Positions 1-8,561 of a stretch of 64,000 nt of DNA are shown in pieces. Made by a program: the position numbers and the translations under genes. Position 1 is the first letter of the stretch. Each line of letters begins with the position of its first letter. This DNA comes from Verrucomicrobiota bacterium JB022. GTDB lineage: Bacteria > Verrucomicrobiota > Verrucomicrobiia > Opitutales > Oceanipulchritudinaceae. The stretch is from positions 62,001 through 126,000 of the forward strand of contig JAUTCQ010000017.1 in assembly GCA_030673845.1 (NCBI GenBank). The letters run 5' to 3'. The notes beneath the pieces are model-generated. The model saw only the letters and a program-made list of their open reading frames with translations. It ran no database searches and was not told where the DNA came from.

Positions 1-1
1 G

Positions 2-148
2 CGTACCCTGGGTGATAACGATTACAGGGAATACAACCACGACGCCTACACGGTGAATATCGTCGCCGTGCCCGAGCCCTCCACTTACGCTGCGATCGCC
101 GGCCTGGGTGTGCTCGGCCTCGTCGCCTATCGCCGCAAGCGCGCCTAA
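2..148 (+). CDS. PEP-CTERM protein, C-terminal end (partial)
   Basis: Only the last 48 codons are in the window. They end in a complete PEP-CTERM anchor: VPEPSTY, a short hydrophobic segment (AAIAGLGVLGLVAY) and the basic end RRKRA. In this family the protein is exported, cut and processed by an exosortase (EpsH/Xrt type), so the protein would be secreted or bound to the envelope. The next gene downstream (244-879) has a near-identical anchor, so this is probably the upstream member of a tandem pair. The 5' end lies outside the window, so the function of the mature domain is unknown. Confidence 0.85.
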   Translation, partial: RTLGDNDYREYNHDAYTVNIVAVPEPSTYAAIAGLGVLGLVAYRRKRA

Positions 149-243
149 CCATTCCTCATTTTTCAAGCGCTCATCAGGTGCATTAATCCTGGGCATAAAA
201 AGCGTTGATTTTGGGGCCATTGCCCACGATAACGACAAGCCTC

Positions 244-879
244 ATGAAACGCCTCGTCTTGTCCTCCGTCTCCTTGCTCGCGACCGTCTCTGCCTTTGCC
301 GGCTTCTCGATCGCTTTTTCATTCGAGCCGACCGCTTTCGACAGCGATACCTACGGCCTCAACGGCTCCACCTTCTCCTTCGTCGCCACCACCAGCCAGG
401 AAGTCTACTCCGAATTTCAGAGCATCGGGCTGGCCCAGTTGACCTGGGACACCGTTACGCTCTCGATTTCCGGCAGCGTTTCCAGCGACGGGTCTTACTC
501 CTTGGTCGACGCCGATGGCGGTACCTTGATTGCGCTGCCCAATGCCGACGGGGCCAACATCCTGTTCACGGAAGACAGCAGTTTCCCCATCTTCGACCTC
601 GGCACGGCCTTCCGCCTCGACGACGTGGTCTTCGCGAGCAACTTCACCAATGATTCGAGCCTCGCGCCGGGTAGCGCCGTGAGCCCCGCCCACTTCGACG
701 GGCTCATCATCAACGAAGGCTTTGGGCTGATCGAGCTGCAACCGGTCGGCGGCGGCACGGCCACCTATTACGAAACCGGCAGCTTTATCGTCACCGTCGT
801 GCCCGAGCCCTCTACCTACGCCGCGATCGCCGGCCTGGGCGTGCTCGGCTTCGTGGCCCTGCGCCGCAAGCGCGCGTAG
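244..879 (+). CDS. PEP-CTERM exported protein
   Basis: 211 residues. The start chosen at 244 (MKRLVLSSVSLLATVSAFAG) gives a clean signal peptide: two basic residues, a hydrophobic core and a small-residue cleavage site near residue 19. An in-frame ATG at 205 would only add a non-signal extension. The middle is a Ser/Thr/Gly-rich beta-type domain with a YGLNGSTFSF stretch that recurs in the PEP-CTERM genes at 54381 and 56965. The C-terminus is VPEPSTYAAI, a hydrophobic helix and RRKRA. It is followed by a strong hairpin terminator at 901-944, so it is probably monocistronic or the end of a two-gene unit with the partial gene upstream. The role of the mature domain is unknown. Confidence 0.85.
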   Translation: MKRLVLSSVSLLATVSAFAGFSIAFSFEPTAFDSDTYGLNGSTFSFVATTSQEVYSEFQSIGLAQLTWDTVTLSISGSVSSDGSYSLVDADGGTLIALPNADGANILFTEDSSFPIFDLGTAFRLDDVVFASNFTNDSSLAPGSAVSPAHFDGLIINEGFGLIELQPVGGGTATYYETGSFIVTVVPEPSTYAAIAGLGVLGFVALRRKRA

Positions 880-900
880 TCTCACCCGCTTTCTGCGCAC

Positions 901-944
901 AAAAAAGCCCGGCTCCTGCAGAGGACCGGGCTTGCGTGTTTTTT
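901..944. terminator. Bidirectional intrinsic terminator
   Basis: Arms AAGCCCGG (905-912) and CCGGGCTT (926-933), with a further TCCT/AGGA pairing inside. An A-run on the left (901-906) and a T-run on the right (938-944) let it end transcription from both sides. It sits between two convergent genes, the PEP-CTERM gene ending at 879 and the thioredoxin-like gene ending at 943. Confidence 0.85.
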
Positions 945-1527
945 AGCCGAAGTATTTGGGCGCGTTCCCCGCTTTCCATTTGATATTGCAGCCGGTGGCG
1001 GGCTTTTGCTCGTCTTCGGGGATCGTCTGCCCCGCGAGTAAGGCGTCGAGCGCACGGCGCAGGTCGGCCCCGGTCACGGGCTTGTTGTTGCCAGGGCGGG
1101 AGTCGTCGTACTGGCCGCGGTAGACGAGCTTCTGATCCTGGTCGAAGAGGTAGATATCGGGCGTGCAGGCAGCGCGAAAGTCCTTGGCCACCTCCTGCTT
1201 CTCGTCGAAGAGGTAGGGGAAGGGGTAGCCGAACTCCTCGGCGTCGGCCTTCATGCGCGGCGGCGCGTCGTCGGGGTAAGAAATCGTGTCGTTGCTGTTG
1301 ATCGCCACCGTGGCGATGCCCTGCTCCTGATACGCACGCGCCAGCTCCGCCAAGTGCTTTTTCAGCAGCTTTACGTAGGGGCAGTGGTTGCAGATAAACA
1401 GCACCAGCAGCCCCTTGGCCCCCTCGTAATCGGAGAGGGAGACCATCTGCTGGTCGACGACGTTGCGCAGGCTGAAGCGCGGGCAAGGCGTGCCCAGCGC
1501 TAACATGGTGGAAGGGGTGAGGGCCAT
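943..1527 (-). CDS. Thioredoxin-family (AhpC/TSA-like) protein
   Basis: 194 residues. The fold is that of the alkyl hydroperoxide reductase/thiol-specific antioxidant branch of thioredoxins. The active site is in LVLFICNHCPYVK near residues 43-55, where CNHC is the CxxC redox motif. TPDIYLFD further on fits the cis-Pro loop region (C-T-P-D). There is no signal peptide, so it is probably cytoplasmic and reduces or oxidises an unknown partner. The start at 1527 (MALTPSTML) matches the family's usual length; the frame stays open upstream but that part is low-complexity shadow. It stands alone between a terminator and the DUF2059 gene 44 bp upstream. Confidence 0.85.
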   Translation of the reverse strand: MALTPSTMLALGTPCPRFSLRNVVDQQMVSLSDYEGAKGLLVLFICNHCPYVKLLKKHLAELARAYQEQGIATVAINSNDTISYPDDAPPRMKADAEEFGYPFPYLFDEKQEVAKDFRAACTPDIYLFDQDQKLVYRGQYDDSRPGNNKPVTGADLRRALDALLAGQTIPEDEQKPATGCNIKWKAGNAPKYFG

Positions 1528-1571
1528 GAGACCAGCATTGGGCCAAAGGCGCGAGGCGTCAAGGGAGCACC

Positions 1572-2168
1572 CTATTTGTCCTTCTTGGGCAAGAGCCCAC
1601 GCAGGCCGCCCGTGACCCCTGCCTTTTCGAGCGTCTTTTGCGCCTCGTCGACCTGTTTGAGCTGGCTGGCCTGCACCTGCGCCTGGGCCGTCTGGAGGCG
1701 GGCCTGCAGCTCGGGCATCAGTTGCTCCATGTATTGCTTGCCGATCTCCATCGAGCGGCGAGTCAGCTCTGGCTGCCTTTCGAGCAGCTTCTGGCCGATG
1801 TCGCTCTGATAAAAGGCGATCAGCTGCTTCAGCTCGTCGCCGGTGTAGGCCTGGGCGTAAGCTTCCTGGATCTTCGGGGCGAAGTTTTCCCACGCCATGG
1901 CCTCTTCGAACCAGTTGGCAAACTCGTTGGCCACGGCCTGCGAATCGGCCTGAGAGCTGGTGGCACCAAGGGCCGACTGCAGGAGCCCGTTCTTGAGCAC
2001 AGAGCTGTATTGCTCCATCACCTGCTTCATGGACTCATCCGCGTTGATGGTCTCAAGCAGCTGCTCGGCGAGTTGCAGCTCTTGCGGGGTGACACGGCTG
2101 GGCTCGGCGGCGGTGGCAGGGCGCACACAGGCCAAGGCCATCAGCAGGCATAGGGTAAAACGTTTCAT
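1572..2168 (-). CDS. DUF2059 domain-containing exported protein
   Basis: 198 residues with a signal peptide (MKRFTLCLLMALACVRPATAA, cleavage about residue 20). The rest is alpha-helical. The region LKQLIAFYQSDIGQKLLE (about 105-125) is the hallmark of DUF2059, followed by MEIGKQYMEQLMPELQARL. The last 50 residues are Gln/Ala/Lys-rich and likely form a coiled coil. DUF2059 proteins are periplasmic with unknown function. The gene begins 23 bp after the stop of the upstream PEP-CTERM gene (2192-2899) on the same strand, so the two may be co-transcribed. Confidence 0.8.
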   Translation of the reverse strand: MKRFTLCLLMALACVRPATAAEPSRVTPQELQLAEQLLETINADESMKQVMEQYSSVLKNGLLQSALGATSSQADSQAVANEFANWFEEAMAWENFAPKIQEAYAQAYTGDELKQLIAFYQSDIGQKLLERQPELTRRSMEIGKQYMEQLMPELQARLQTAQAQVQASQLKQVDEAQKTLEKAGVTGGLRGLLPKKDK

Positions 2169-2191
2169 GAGAGATGGGATTGTCTGGCGGG

Positions 2192-2899
2192 TTAGCGATC
2201 GCGTCGACGACGCAAGCCCACCCATACCATCGCCCCCAGCCCCAAGGCAAGCGAGACTGTCGCCGGCTCCGGCACATGTCGGAAAGACCCCTCCAGGTAA
2301 AACGCACCCCCCGATCCGCTCTCGGGCGGTTGGAAGACCAGCTCACCCATGCGCGTGCCCCCGCTCTCTGCCCAGGCGTAAACACGCACGCTGAGCGTCA
2401 CCGGCTCCTCATGGATGCCGAAGCCCGGCAGCCCCGTGTGCTTCAGGTCGAAGCTGAGCGCCTGTGTGCCGGCGGGCAGGGGGAATGGGTCGATCACCAG
2501 GCTTTCCTCCGCAAAACCATCGCGACTGAAGGCGAGGGCCGCATGATCGGCACTGCCCGACGTGCGCCGGTAGCTGAGCCCCAGCTCATCGAGCTGGAGC
2601 TGATAGCCGGCGCCGATTGTGATCGAAAACTCGAAGTAGTCGCCCATCTCCTCCGCCTGCGCCAAAGTCTGGCTCGTATTGAAGCCCATCGACCCAAAGC
2701 CCGGATCGTAGCCCCGCTGCAGGCCCCAACCGCGCGTGAAGTCACTGGCCGAAGCGAGCGGCCCCGCTTGCTCCACCGGCGCCATCGCCGTGCGATCTAC
2801 CGGGGTATAGCGTACGACCGGCACGGCCTGTACGACCACCGCCGCGCACCAAAGAAGGCAACTGCAACTAAAGGACTTCACGGATTGGACGTAGGGCAT
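2192..2899 (-). CDS. PEP-CTERM exported protein
   Basis: 235 residues. The start at 2899 (MPYVQSVKSF) is supported by a GGAGG ribosome binding site about 8 bases upstream; the longer open frame to 3337 runs inside tsaE and is not real. The signal peptide ends near residue 25 (VVVQAVPVV). The mature part is beta-rich and ends VPEPATVSLALGLGAMVWVGLRRRRDR, a PEP-CTERM anchor that differs from the STYAA type used elsewhere here. It lies 70 bp downstream of tsaE on the same strand, so read-through from the pyr-thiL-tsaE operon is possible. Function of the mature domain is unknown. Confidence 0.85.
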   Translation of the reverse strand: MPYVQSVKSFSCSCLLWCAAVVVQAVPVVRYTPVDRTAMAPVEQAGPLASASDFTRGWGLQRGYDPGFGSMGFNTSQTLAQAEEMGDYFEFSITIGAGYQLQLDELGLSYRRTSGSADHAALAFSRDGFAEESLVIDPFPLPAGTQALSFDLKHTGLPGFGIHEEPVTLSVRVYAWAESGGTRMGELVFQPPESGSGGAFYLEGSFRHVPEPATVSLALGLGAMVWVGLRRRRDR

Positions 2900-2969
2900 C
2901 GTGCCCTGACGTCCTCCAGGGTGCAAGGATGATTTAGAAATCTCAACTTGCGTTGTGCCTACACGCCCT

Positions 2970-3404
2970 TCACCCCACCAGCCGCACCTGGTGCTTGCCG
3001 GGTTCGAGGATGGAGAAATCCAGCCAAAAGGTCTCGGGGGGGAACCAGTCGCGGATGTTGTCGGGCCATTCGACGACGGCGACGAAGGGCGGGTGCAGGA
3101 ACTCCTCCAGCGTAAGGTCTTCGGCGTCGCGGGTGCCGGAGAGGCGATAGGCGTCCATGTGCAACAGGTGCCGCGTGCCCCGGTAGAGCGTATAGATGTT
3201 GAAGGTGGGGCTGGTGATGTGCTTGTCGATCCCCAGCGCCCGGGCGAGGCCGCGCACAAAGGTCGTCTTGCCCACGCCCAGATCGCCGCGCAGGGCGAGG
3301 TAGGCCTCTTCGGGCAGCTCCGCCAACAGGCGCGCACCGAGGGCCTCGGTCTGCTCCGGGCTGGTGGTGACGATGCCGTCTTTCAGCTCAGCGAAAATGC
3401 TCAT
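2970..3404 (-). CDS. tsaE: tRNA t6A threonylcarbamoyladenosine biosynthesis ATPase TsaE
   Basis: 144 residues, normal for the family. TsaE is the P-loop ATPase that works with TsaB and TsaD to add threonylcarbamoyl to A37 of ANN-decoding tRNAs. Visible motifs are the Walker A GDLGVGKTTF (about 40-49), the switch-like SPTFN, HMDAYRL and the VEWPDN motif near residue 110. It overlaps the 3' end of thiL by 17 bases and is the last member of the pyrR-pyrB-pyrC-CPBP-thiL-tsaE run, so it is translated from the same message. Essential in most bacteria. Confidence 0.95.
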   Translation of the reverse strand: MSIFAELKDGIVTTSPEQTEALGARLLAELPEEAYLALRGDLGVGKTTFVRGLARALGIDKHITSPTFNIYTLYRGTRHLLHMDAYRLSGTRDAEDLTLEEFLHPPFVAVVEWPDNIRDWFPPETFWLDFSILEPGKHQVRLVG

Positions 3405-4356
3405 AGCCAGCAGCCTCCAACAGGGGTAGCTCGTCCATCGGGTCGAGCAGCAGGGGCGCATCGGGCGCGGGCGCGGCCTCGATCCGGCCGATGCACGTCA
3501 CCATGGTGCCGGTAAAGGGCCAGCGTTCGCGTAGGGCTGCGGCGTCGCCGCGCCAGGTAAAGAGCAGCTCGTAGTCTTCGCCGTCGGCCAGCGCGTGTTG
3601 CCAGGGCTGCTTGCCGCTCGCCTTGGCCTGCTCGGTCACGTCGAGCCGCAGGGGTAGGTCGCGGCGGTTGACGAGCGCCTGCTGGCCCTTCGACATGAGC
3701 GCCGGGAGGTCTTTGGCGATGCCGTCGGTCAAGTCGATCATGCTGACGGTCTCGGCCTGCTCGGCCAGCCATTGGCCTTCGGGCAGGCGCGGGGTAAAGC
3801 GGGCGTGCCAGGAGACGATCGAGCCGCCTAGTTCTCCGGTGACGAAGATCCAGTCGCCGACTTGTGCCCCCGTGCGCAATAGCGGGCGTTTGGCGTGCCC
3901 CAGCAGCGTCAGGTTGGCGCTCCAGCCGCTCTCGACCTGGGCGAGGTCGCCGCCGACGATGCGGGTATTCCAGTCGAGCGCGCATTGGCCGAGGCCGCGA
4001 GTAAAGCGCTCCAGCCAGTCTTGTCGGAGATTACCGGGGAAGAAGCCTGCCAACACTGCCACGGTCGGCACACCGCCCATGGCGGCAATGTCGCTCAGGT
4101 TACGCTTGAGCAGCTTTTCGGCGGCCAGCTCCGGCGGCAGCGCGGTGGTGAAGTGGCGCCCAAAGACGAGCGAATCGGTCGTCAGCAAGTTGCCGGGGCT
4201 CTCGGGGAGCACTGCCGTATCGTCGCCCATCCCGTGAGGGGCGTCGGGGGTCGCCTGGCCCAGCCACTCCTTGATGTGCCCCAGCAGGGCGACTTCGCCC
4301 CAGGCGGCAATCGTCTCGGCTGGGTGATCGGAAAAGAGCGGGTAGGGGGTGCTCAT
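3388..4356 (-). CDS. thiL: Thiamine-monophosphate kinase
   Basis: 322 residues. ThiL phosphorylates thiamine monophosphate to the active cofactor thiamine diphosphate. Family motifs are all present: GMGDDTAVL near residue 45, TTDSLVFGRHF near 60, KLLKRNLSDIAAMGG near 85, IVGGDLAQ near 138 and FVTGELGGS near 170, which together bind Mg-ATP in the PurM-like fold. The ATG at 4356 overlaps the stop of the upstream CPBP gene by four bases (ATGA arrangement), and the 3' end overlaps tsaE by 17, so translation is likely coupled. No other thiamine genes are nearby. Confidence 0.95.
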   Translation of the reverse strand: MSTPYPLFSDHPAETIAAWGEVALLGHIKEWLGQATPDAPHGMGDDTAVLPESPGNLLTTDSLVFGRHFTTALPPELAAEKLLKRNLSDIAAMGGVPTVAVLAGFFPGNLRQDWLERFTRGLGQCALDWNTRIVGGDLAQVESGWSANLTLLGHAKRPLLRTGAQVGDWIFVTGELGGSIVSWHARFTPRLPEGQWLAEQAETVSMIDLTDGIAKDLPALMSKGQQALVNRRDLPLRLDVTEQAKASGKQPWQHALADGEDYELLFTWRGDAAALRERWPFTGTMVTCIGRIEAAPAPDAPLLLDPMDELPLLEAAGYEHFR

Positions 4357-5231
4357 ATCGAGCCGGGCGGCACCAGAAAGATCATGATGACGGAGTTGAG
4401 GTTGAACGCGGCGTGGAAAGCCATGTTGGCGCGCACGTCTCCCGTGTATTCGTAGATCAGCGCGAGGCAGGCGCCGACGAGGAACAGCCCAGGCATACTC
4501 TGCCAGTGGAAGTGCACGGCGGCAAACAAAAGGCTCGATACGATGACCGACGCGCTGACCGGCAGCTTGTTTTTGCACAGGCGGTAGACGCCCGCGCGGA
4601 AGACGAGTTCCTCCGAGACGGGGGCCATCACGACCACGGCAAACAGCATCAGGGCCAGCAGGCCGGGCGACTCCATGTTTTGCAGCAGCGAGACGGCGGG
4701 CTGCGCCTCGATGTCGAACCCGAGCCCCAGCTCGTTGAGCACTTGCAGAAGGAAGCCCCACACGATGTTGATGCCGAAGAGGATGGGGAACACGCCCAGC
4801 AGCGCGAGGCCGCCGATCATGAGGTTGCGCGGCAGCGGTTGCGGCTGTGGGTTGATCCGGTCGCGGTTGCCGTCTTGCCCGAAGTAGCGGTAGAGCCCGA
4901 TCACGATGAGGGTCAGGAACACCTCCATCGTGACGGTGCCCAGGATCTCCATGATGTTGGGCGTATCGGGCCAGAGGGCGGTAATCGAGGGCTCCAGCGA
5001 GCCGACGAACGACAACGCGCCGATGTAGCCGCCGATGATCGCACAGCCAAAGATGCCAGCCTCCACCGGGTTCGCGCGCCAGGCTGGCAGGCGGGGCTTG
5101 AGCAGATCCGGGTCGGCCTTGAGCTGCATGGTGCCCCAGAAGGTGACCATGAGGCCGATGGTGAGCACCAGCCCGAGGTAGGCGATCAGGGGGATCAGAT
5201 CTTCGAGGGCAAACCCGGCGAGCTCGTCCAT
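4353..5231 (-). CDS. CPBP (CAAX-type) intramembrane metalloprotease
   Basis: 292 residues, with about eight membrane segments. The three motifs of the Abi/CPBP family are visible: PVSEELVFRAGVYR (about 205-218, the EExxxR glutamates), LLFAAVHFHW (about 235) and MAFHAAFN (about 272), which carry the glutamate and histidine metal ligands. Substrates are unknown. It shares one base with the pyrC stop (TGATG-type junction) and overlaps thiL by four bases, so it belongs to the pyr operon; its link to pyrimidine synthesis is not obvious. Confidence 0.9.
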   Translation of the reverse strand: MDELAGFALEDLIPLIAYLGLVLTIGLMVTFWGTMQLKADPDLLKPRLPAWRANPVEAGIFGCAIIGGYIGALSFVGSLEPSITALWPDTPNIMEILGTVTMEVFLTLIVIGLYRYFGQDGNRDRINPQPQPLPRNLMIGGLALLGVFPILFGINIVWGFLLQVLNELGLGFDIEAQPAVSLLQNMESPGLLALMLFAVVVMAPVSEELVFRAGVYRLCKNKLPVSASVIVSSLLFAAVHFHWQSMPGLFLVGACLALIYEYTGDVRANMAFHAAFNLNSVIMIFLVPPGSI

Positions 5232-6532
5232 CAGGCGTCGGCTTCGAGGATACGCTCACCGTCCCAGATCGGGCGACCGGCGCAGATGGTGTGCTTCACG
5301 CGCCCGCGCAGCGTCAGGCCGTTCCAGGGGCAGTTGATCGACTTGCTCTGGAACTTCATCGGGTCGACGGTCCAGCGTTCGTTGGGGTCGAAGATGCAGA
5401 TGTCGGCCACTGCCCCGGTGCTGAGGGTGCCGGCGGGCAGGCCGAGGAGCTTGGCGGGCTGCTCGGTCAGACGCTGGAGGAGGGTCGGCAGGTCGAGGCG
5501 GTTGCTGTGCAGCCACACTTCGAGGCAGGTTGCGAGGGCCGTCTCCATGCCGATGACGCCAAACGGAGCCTTGTCGAACTCGCAGTCTTTCTCGTAATCG
5601 GTGTGCGGAGCGTGGTCGGTCGCAATAATCTCGAGTGCCCCGTCGATCACGCCCTCGATCACGGCTTCGCGGTCTTCGGCCGTGCGCAGGGGCGGGTTCA
5701 TCTTGAAATTGGTGTTGTAGTCCTTGCACGCCTCATCGGTGAAGTAGGCGTGGTGGGGCATGGCTTCGCCGCTCACGCGCACGCCCCGCTTCTTGGCCTC
5801 GCGGATCAGCTCGACGCCGCCCTTGGTGCTCACGTGCTGCATGTGGATGTGCGCGCCGGTGGTTTCGGAGAGCACGATGTTGCGGGCGATGATGATGTCT
5901 TCCGCCGCCGCCGGCCAACCGGTCAGGCCCAGCCGCATCGACCATTCGCCCTCGTTCATCGAGGCACCCTTCGTCAAGGTGGCGTCCTGGCAATGGTCCA
6001 TCACCACGAGGCCGAGCATGTGGGAATATTCCACCGCGCGGCGCATCAGCTCGTTGTTCTGCACGCACTTGCCGTCGTCCGTCACCGCGACCACCTTGGC
6101 CTGTTTGAGGCTGCCGATGGGGGCGAGGGCTTCGCCGTTCATGCCGACAGTAAGGGTGCCGGTGGGGTAGAGGTGGACGATGCTGTTGACCTTGGCCGAG
6201 TTGCGGATGCGCTCGATCGTGCCGCTGTTGTCCGCCACCGGGCTGGTGTTGGGCATGCACACGATGGTCGTAAAGCCGCCGGCGGCAGCCGCGCGGGAGC
6301 CGGAGCGGATGTCTTCCTTGTGCGTCTGGCCGGGCTCGCGCAAGTGCACGTGCACGTCGACGAGGCCGGGGCAGACGACGAGGCCGGCGGCGTTGATCAC
6401 CTGGGCCTGTTGCTGCTGGTCGGGCGTCAGGTGGTCGACGATCTTGCCGTCGACGGCGTAGATGTCGCCCACGGCGTCGCGGTTGTTGGCGGGGTCGATC
6501 ACGCGACCGTTCTGGATCCAAAGAATGCTCAT
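5231..6532 (-). CDS. pyrC: Dihydroorotase
   Basis: 433 residues, the long class I type. It closes carbamoyl aspartate to dihydroorotate, the third step of pyrimidine synthesis. Metal ligand motifs are HVHLREPGQTHKED (about 60-73), VMDHCQDATL (about 178), HMQHVST (about 235) and IATDHAPHT (about 305). The order of motifs and the DHCQD sequence distinguish it from the short E. coli-type enzyme. It follows pyrB by 3 bp and shares one base with the CPBP protease gene. Confidence 0.96.
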   Translation of the reverse strand: MSILWIQNGRVIDPANNRDAVGDIYAVDGKIVDHLTPDQQQQAQVINAAGLVVCPGLVDVHVHLREPGQTHKEDIRSGSRAAAAGGFTTIVCMPNTSPVADNSGTIERIRNSAKVNSIVHLYPTGTLTVGMNGEALAPIGSLKQAKVVAVTDDGKCVQNNELMRRAVEYSHMLGLVVMDHCQDATLTKGASMNEGEWSMRLGLTGWPAAAEDIIIARNIVLSETTGAHIHMQHVSTKGGVELIREAKKRGVRVSGEAMPHHAYFTDEACKDYNTNFKMNPPLRTAEDREAVIEGVIDGALEIIATDHAPHTDYEKDCEFDKAPFGVIGMETALATCLEVWLHSNRLDLPTLLQRLTEQPAKLLGLPAGTLSTGAVADICIFDPNERWTVDPMKFQSKSINCPWNGLTLRGRVKHTICAGRPIWDGERILEADA

Positions 6533-6535
6533 GAC

Positions 6536-7504
6536 TTACTGTTGGGGTGCGGCCTGGGCGTTGCGCAGCTCGTTGGCCTTTGTCAGGCACAGGAAGAGCG
6601 TGGCCATGCGGGTCACGATGCCGTTGGTGACCTGTTCGAGGATGACGGATTGCGGGCTGTCGGCCAGGGCGGAGTCGATCTCCACGCCGCGGTTGACGGG
6701 GCCCGGGTGCATGATGATCGCGTTGGGCTTGAGCCACGACGCGCGCTCTTCGTTGAGGCTGTAGAGCGCCTTGTATTCGCCCACGCTCGGGAAGTGTGTG
6801 CTGGCCTGCCGCTCGTGCTGGATGCGCAGGAGCATGACGACGTCGGCGTCGGCGAGGGCGGCGCGCAGGTTGTAATTGATCTCGCAACCCATGCTGCGAA
6901 AGCCCTCGGGCACAAGCGTAGCCGGGCCGCAGAGCGTGACGTGCGCGCCCAGCTTCTTCAGCGCCCAGATGTTGGACCGCGCGACGCGGGAAAAGAGGAT
7001 ATCGCCCAGGATGACGACCTTGCGGCCTTCGAGGCTGCCGAGGCGCTCCTTCATCGTGAAGGTGTCGAGCAGGGCCTGCGTCGGGTGCTCGTGCGCGCCG
7101 TCGCCCGCGTTGATCACGGGGATGTCGAGCAGCTTGCCGAGGTAATCGGCCGAGCCGGCGGAGCGGTGGCGGATCACGATGAGGTCGGCATTGAGCGCCT
7201 GGATCACCTCCGCCGTGTCGCGCAGGCTCTCGCCCTTCACGAGGCTGCTGGCCGCTTCCTCGATCGTCGTCACGTCGGCGCTGAGGCGCTTGGCGGCGAT
7301 CTCGAAGGCCACGCGGGTGCGCGTGCTGGGCTCGATGAAGAGGTTGATCACCGTCTTGCCACGCAGCGTCGGCAGCTTCTTCTGGCTGCGGTCGAGCGAC
7401 TTCTTGAATTGCGCGGCGTAGTGGTGCACGGTTTCGATCTCCTCACGGGTGAGCCGCTCGATGCTCGTGAGGTCTTTGTACCGCCAGGTCGTGGGGGTGC
7501 TCAT
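6536..7504 (-). CDS. pyrB: Aspartate carbamoyltransferase catalytic chain
   Basis: 322 residues. It joins carbamoyl phosphate and aspartate, the committed step of pyrimidine synthesis. The carbamoyl phosphate loop is EPSTRTRVAFE (about 59-69), followed by RHRSAG, DGAHEHPTQALLD (about 137-149) and the aspartate-side HPGPVNRGVEI near residue 275. No pyrI regulatory subunit is adjacent. It overlaps pyrR by four bases (start ATG inside the pyrR stop) and precedes pyrC by 3 bp, the classical pyrR-pyrB-pyrC order. Confidence 0.97.
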   Translation of the reverse strand: MSTPTTWRYKDLTSIERLTREEIETVHHYAAQFKKSLDRSQKKLPTLRGKTVINLFIEPSTRTRVAFEIAAKRLSADVTTIEEAASSLVKGESLRDTAEVIQALNADLIVIRHRSAGSADYLGKLLDIPVINAGDGAHEHPTQALLDTFTMKERLGSLEGRKVVILGDILFSRVARSNIWALKKLGAHVTLCGPATLVPEGFRSMGCEINYNLRAALADADVVMLLRIQHERQASTHFPSVGEYKALYSLNEERASWLKPNAIIMHPGPVNRGVEIDSALADSPQSVILEQVTNGIVTRMATLFLCLTKANELRNAQAAPQQ

Positions 7505-8055
7505 GCGAAAGATTTGCTGCTGGCTTCCAGCTCGATGGTGTGGGCCGAGGCATCGTCTGCGCTCAGGCAGACTTTCACCTTCTGGCCGGGTTCAAGTTCC
7601 AAATAGAGGCCGACGAAGTCGGGCTGCAGGGGCAGCTTTTTCTGGCCGATGTCGACCAGCGTCGCCATGCGGACTTCTTCGGGGCGCCCGTAGTCGAACA
7701 GCTCGTTGAGCGCCGCGCGCACCGTGCGCCCGGTCGCGAACACGTCGTCGACCAGTACGATGGTGGCACCGTCGATCTCGAAATCGAGGTCGGTCAGGGC
7801 AAAATTGGTCGGTAGCAGCTTCAGCGTGACGTCGTCGCGGTGAAAGCTGGAATTGACCACGCCCACGGGAATGTTGCCGCCCATCCGCTCGGCCAACAGT
7901 CGCGCAAGTGGGATGCCACCATTGGCAATCCCGACCAGTGCGACGTGCGCCTTGGGCTGGAGGAAGGATTTCAACTCGCTCGACAATTTGTCCAAAGCGG
8001 CGTCGAGGGTCTCGCTGTCAACCTGGGGAAAGTGCATCGCCGAGTGGTAAACCAT
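7501..8055 (-). CDS. pyrR: Bifunctional PyrR: pyr operon regulator / uracil phosphoribosyltransferase
   Basis: 184 residues. The type I phosphoribosyltransferase PRPP loop is IVLVDDVFATGRTVRAAL near residues 102-119, and GIANGGIPLARLL is the pyrophosphate loop. PyrR proteins either attenuate pyr mRNA in response to UMP/UTP or act only as a salvage enzyme. I looked at the 77 bases upstream and saw no clear PyrR binding loop with an antiterminator/terminator pair, so RNA regulation here is unproven. The first gene of the operon. The start could also be the ATG at 8037, six codons in. Confidence 0.92.
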   Translation of the reverse strand: MVYHSAMHFPQVDSETLDAALDKLSSELKSFLQPKAHVALVGIANGGIPLARLLAERMGGNIPVGVVNSSFHRDDVTLKLLPTNFALTDLDFEIDGATIVLVDDVFATGRTVRAALNELFDYGRPEEVRMATLVDIGQKKLPLQPDFVGLYLELEPGQKVKVCLSADDASAHTIELEASSKSFA

Positions 8056-8132
8056 GACCAGCGGACACCCGGGCGCAACGGGAAAGTAGACGAAAAATCC
8101 GGTCCGTGGGGATCCCCGCCCGGCACCGCCGT

Positions 8133-8561
8133 TCAGGCCAGCGGATTCCAGACCCGTTGAAAGCCGAAGCCCTGGAAATCCTTGAGGTTCATCGTCGCGA
8201 ATTCACGAATCCCATGGTGTCTCAAAGTGAGGGCGATGCGTGCATCGACAATGGTTCGATAGCCCCGCTCAGTGTCGGTCGCCCAATTCCACAAAGCTTG
8301 TGCTACGGCGGGTGCGTAGTCGATGCAGGTCCAGGCAGGATTGCTTTTGAGACGTAGGCAATACTCTGCCGCTCGGCAGGCGGGGTACGGTTTTGGAAAA
8401 ATGACTGGGTTTCGCAGCGCCATGTAAAGCTCAACCAGGACGAGTTCACAGAGCGCCAAAGGCGATTCAACCTGCCCCTGCATGAACTCCAGCGCTTTCG
8501 CATGAAGGGCGGAAGCAGGATTGGCTGCGTGGATCAAGATATTGGTATCAACCGAGATCAC
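8133..8561 (-). CDS. vapC: VapC-type PIN-domain toxin
   Basis: 142 residues. The PIN-domain acidic residues are in place: ISVDTNILIH (Asp5), LVELY (Glu near 45), IVDARIAL (Asp near 106) and MNLKDFQGF (Asp near 126). PIN toxins cut RNA, often tRNA, using Mg2+ at these residues. It starts with GTG at 8561, overlapping the stop of the antitoxin gene by four bases (GTGA), so the two are translationally coupled in the usual antitoxin-first order. The gene pair sits directly upstream of the pyr operon on the same strand but 77 bp apart. Confidence 0.88.
   Translation of the reverse strand: MISVDTNILIHAANPASALHAKALEFMQGQVESPLALCELVLVELYMALRNPVIFPKPYPACRAAEYCLRLKSNPAWTCIDYAPAVAQALWNWATDTERGYRTIVDARIALTLRHHGIREFATMNLKDFQGFGFQRVWNPLA

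Noticed and set aside
5291-7606. 771-residue plus-strand open frame across pyrC and pyrB
   Set aside because: It is antisense to well-conserved enzymes with all motifs, and its composition is that of a GC-rich shadow frame.
8056-8132. PyrR-type attenuator ahead of pyrR
   Set aside because: I could not find a PyrR binding loop with an antiterminator/terminator pair; only a weak GGGGATCCCC palindrome.
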